Shown: positions 62,400 to 64,000 of the stretch, piece after piece
Layout of the letters: each line of letters starts with the position of its first letter
Numbering within the stretch: position 1 is the stretch's first letter
Program-made: the position numbers and the translations under genes
Notes under the pieces: generated by a model
Seen by the model: the letters and a program-made list of their open reading frames with translations, nothing else
Database searches by the model: none
Told to the model about the DNA's origin: nothing
DNA from: Bradyrhizobiaceae bacterium
Lineage (GTDB): Bacteria; Pseudomonadota; Alphaproteobacteria; Rhizobiales; Xanthobacteraceae
Assembly (NCBI GenBank): GCA_020853885.1
Contig: JADYXZ010000002.1
Span: 1-64,000 of the forward strand
DNA length: 64,000 nucleotides
Direction of reading: 5' to 3'

Positions 62400-64000
62400 T
62401 CAGCGCGTAACGACGAGCGCGTCGAGAGCGGTGACGCCTTCGCCGCGTGCGTAGGCGACGAGCGGGTTGATGTCGATCTCGGCAATCTCCGGCCGCGTCC
62501 GCATCAGCCGGCCGACCAGCGCGGCGGTCCGCGCGACGGCCTCGATGTCGACGGCGGGAGAGCCGCGGAAGCCGCGCAAGAGCTTCGCGGACTTCAGCTT
62601 GTAGAGCTCGTCCACGATCGCGGATTCGGCGAGATCGGGCGGCAGCAGGCGGACGTCGCCGAGCGCCTCGACAAGAATTCCGCCGAGCCCGACCAGCACG
62701 ACCGGTCCCCAAAGGGGATCGCGCTTCGCGCCGACGACAAGTTCAAGGCCGCGCGCCGCCATCGTCTCGACCAGCACGCCGTCGAGCGCGATGCCGGGCT
62801 GCGCGCGCGCCACGTTGTCCTGCAACGTCTGCCAGGCGCGCCGCAACACCGCCTCGTCACCGATATTGAGAATTACGCCGCCAGCTTCGGTCTTGTGCGC
62901 GAGCTTCGCCGCCTGCGCCTTCATCACGACGGGGTAGCCGATGCGCGCTGCCGTATCGGCCGCTTCGTCGACGGTGCGGGCGAGGGCACCGGCGGGAATG
63001 CGGATGCCCGCCGCCGCCAGCACCTGCTTGCCGAGCCATTCCGGCTGCGTGCCGGCCATGAGTGCGGGCAGGTTTGCGATCGGTTCCGGCGCGGCCGCGG
63101 CGCGCGCCACGGCGAGGCTCCTGCCGTGGAACGTCACCTGCGCCATGGCGCGCAGGCTCCGTTCCGACGAGCGCGACAGGATGGTCCGGTGCTCCCGCGC
63201 GAGCGCCAGGAATTCCGCCGTGAGCGGCGACCGGTCGCCGAGGATCGAGAACACCACGGGCTTCGTGTTGCCCTCAAAGGCGGCGATCAGGCTTTTAAGA
63301 TAGATCATCGACTGCGCCGGGCCGCCGACCGTGATCGAGATCACGAGGCTGCCGATGGCCGGATCGTCGAGCAGGGTTTTCGCGCCGATCCGGACGAGAT
63401 CGGGCTGCCAGATCGGCTGCGTGGTCAGGTCGAGCGGATTGCGCGGCTGCACGAAGTCCGGCAGATGCGCGCGCATCGTCGCCTCCGACTGCGGCGACAG
63501 CGGCGGCAATTCGAGACCCAGCGATTCGCAGAAGTCGTGCGCGAGCGCGCAGAACGCGCCGGAGAACGTCAGCACGCCGGGCCCGGCCGTCGGCGCCGTC
63601 GGAAAGCGCGCGAGAATTTCCGTGACGTCCACGAGCTCGTCCATCGTATCGACGAAGACGATCCCCGCGTGCTGCACGAGCGTCCGCATCACCGCGTGGT
63701 CGCCCGCAAGCGCCCCCGTGTGCGAGCTCGTCGCCGCCTGCGCATGCTCGCCGCGGCCCGGATGCATCATGACGATCGGCTTGCCGGCCGCCCGTGCCCG
63801 CGCCGCTGCGGCCAGGAAATCCGCTGGCTTCCGCACGTGTTCGGCATAAACGACGATCGCCCGCGTCTGCCGGTCGGTGGTGAAATAGTCGATGAATTCC
63901 GCAAGCCCGAGCCCGGCCTCGTTGCCGGTGGAGACGATATAAGAGACCGGCAGATCACGCGCCTCCATCGCCATGCGCGCGTGCGCCATCAGCCCGCCGC
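62400..64000 (-). CDS. NDP-forming acyl-CoA synthetase (acetate-CoA ligase family), partial
   Basis: At least 533 codons, with the 5' end beyond the window. From the right edge the frame reads ARDLPVSYIVSTGNEAGLGL, then MMHPGRGEHAQAATSSHTGA with the catalytic-His region of the succinyl-CoA-synthetase-like domain. The C-terminal ATP-grasp domain has GYPVVMKAQAAKLAHKTEAG and LDGVLVETMAARGLELVVGA. Such enzymes interconvert an acyl-CoA and acid with ATP or ADP. The substrate is unknown. The CoA-binding N-terminal domain is not in the window. Confidence 0.9.
   Translation of the reverse strand, partial: GGLMAHARMAMEARDLPVSYIVSTGNEAGLGLAEFIDYFTTDRQTRAIVVYAEHVRKPADFLAAAARARAAGKPIVMMHPGRGEHAQAATSSHTGALAGDHAVMRTLVQHAGIVFVDTMDELVDVTEILARFPTAPTAGPGVLTFSGAFCALAHDFCESLGLELPPLSPQSEATMRAHLPDFVQPRNPLDLTTQPIWQPDLVRIGAKTLLDDPAIGSLVISITVGGPAQSMIYLKSLIAAFEGNTKPVVFSILGDRSPLTAEFLALAREHRTILSRSSERSLRAMAQVTFHGRSLAVARAAAAPEPIANLPALMAGTQPEWLGKQVLAAAGIRIPAGALARTVDEAADTAARIGYPVVMKAQAAKLAHKTEAGGVILNIGDEAVLRRAWQTLQDNVARAQPGIALDGVLVETMAARGLELVVGAKRDPLWGPVVLVGLGGILVEALGDVRLLPPDLAESAIVDELYKLKSAKLLRGFRGSPAVDIEAVARTAALVGRLMRTRPEIAEIDINPLVAYARGEGVTALDALVVTR

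Overview
The window looks like a chromosomal segment of a high-GC alphaproteobacterium, most likely in the Hyphomicrobiales. The block DUF2948-hisD-UPF0262-low-MW phosphatase, then maf, yacG and tRNA-Phe, is an arrangement I know from that order. UPF0262 itself is essentially alphaproteobacterial. Short palindromic intergenic repeats of several families (359-456, 2355-2431, 3482-3607, 8029-8053, 52399-52476) fit the same picture.

Layout. (1) 1-8262: housekeeping genes. An aromatic/acyl-CoA cassette (a frameshifted extradiol dioxygenase, an acyl-CoA synthetase and an SDR) sits between maf and yacG, and infA is not at its usual place. (2) About 8263-32600: a block of foreign-looking catabolic genes that starts right at the 3' end of tRNA-Phe with a broken Gfo/Idh/MocA gene. 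It holds a GntR-controlled group (two ketopantoate-reductase paralogues around an M24 hydrolase), a branched-chain-type ABC importer, a split transketolase, a 6-oxocamphor-hydrolase-like crotonase, two LacI regulators with visible operators, sugar-acid type dehydrogenases and isomerase, two enolase-superfamily enzymes and a TRAP transporter. Together these look like uptake and degradation of unknown, probably sugar-derived or alicyclic acids. (3) 32720-49359: a trans-sulfuration-type enzyme, a PAS fragment, 5-formyl-THF cyclo-ligase, a Tim44-like protein, a solitary cytochrome oxidase subunit I paired with XdhC, a LysR regulator, DUF488, GdhA, an NMT1/SsuA-type ABC transporter, an FAD oxidoreductase with an IlvD/Edd dehydratase, a truncated protein and an ornithine-cyclodeaminase-like gene. 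(4) 49644-52379: a P2-type cation ATPase.

(5) 52513-59804, minus strand: the most unusual part. An apparent seven-gene operon encodes an E1-alpha 2-oxoacid dehydrogenase subunit with a convincing Tat signal peptide, its E1-beta, a small zinc-ribbon protein, two related exported monohaem c-type cytochromes, an MBOAT acyltransferase and an SGNH-like partner. FNR/Dnr-type boxes lie upstream of this operon and in the intergenic region between an exported nitroreductase-like protein and a divergent anaerobic-sulfatase-maturase-like radical SAM gene. I read this as a candidate undescribed periplasmic thiamine-diphosphate oxidoreductase system that passes electrons to c-type cytochromes under low oxygen. 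The export signal, haem motifs and boxes are visible in the sequence; the chemistry is inference.

(6) 61362-64000: a MetE-core-like protein and an NDP-forming acyl-CoA synthetase that runs off the right edge.
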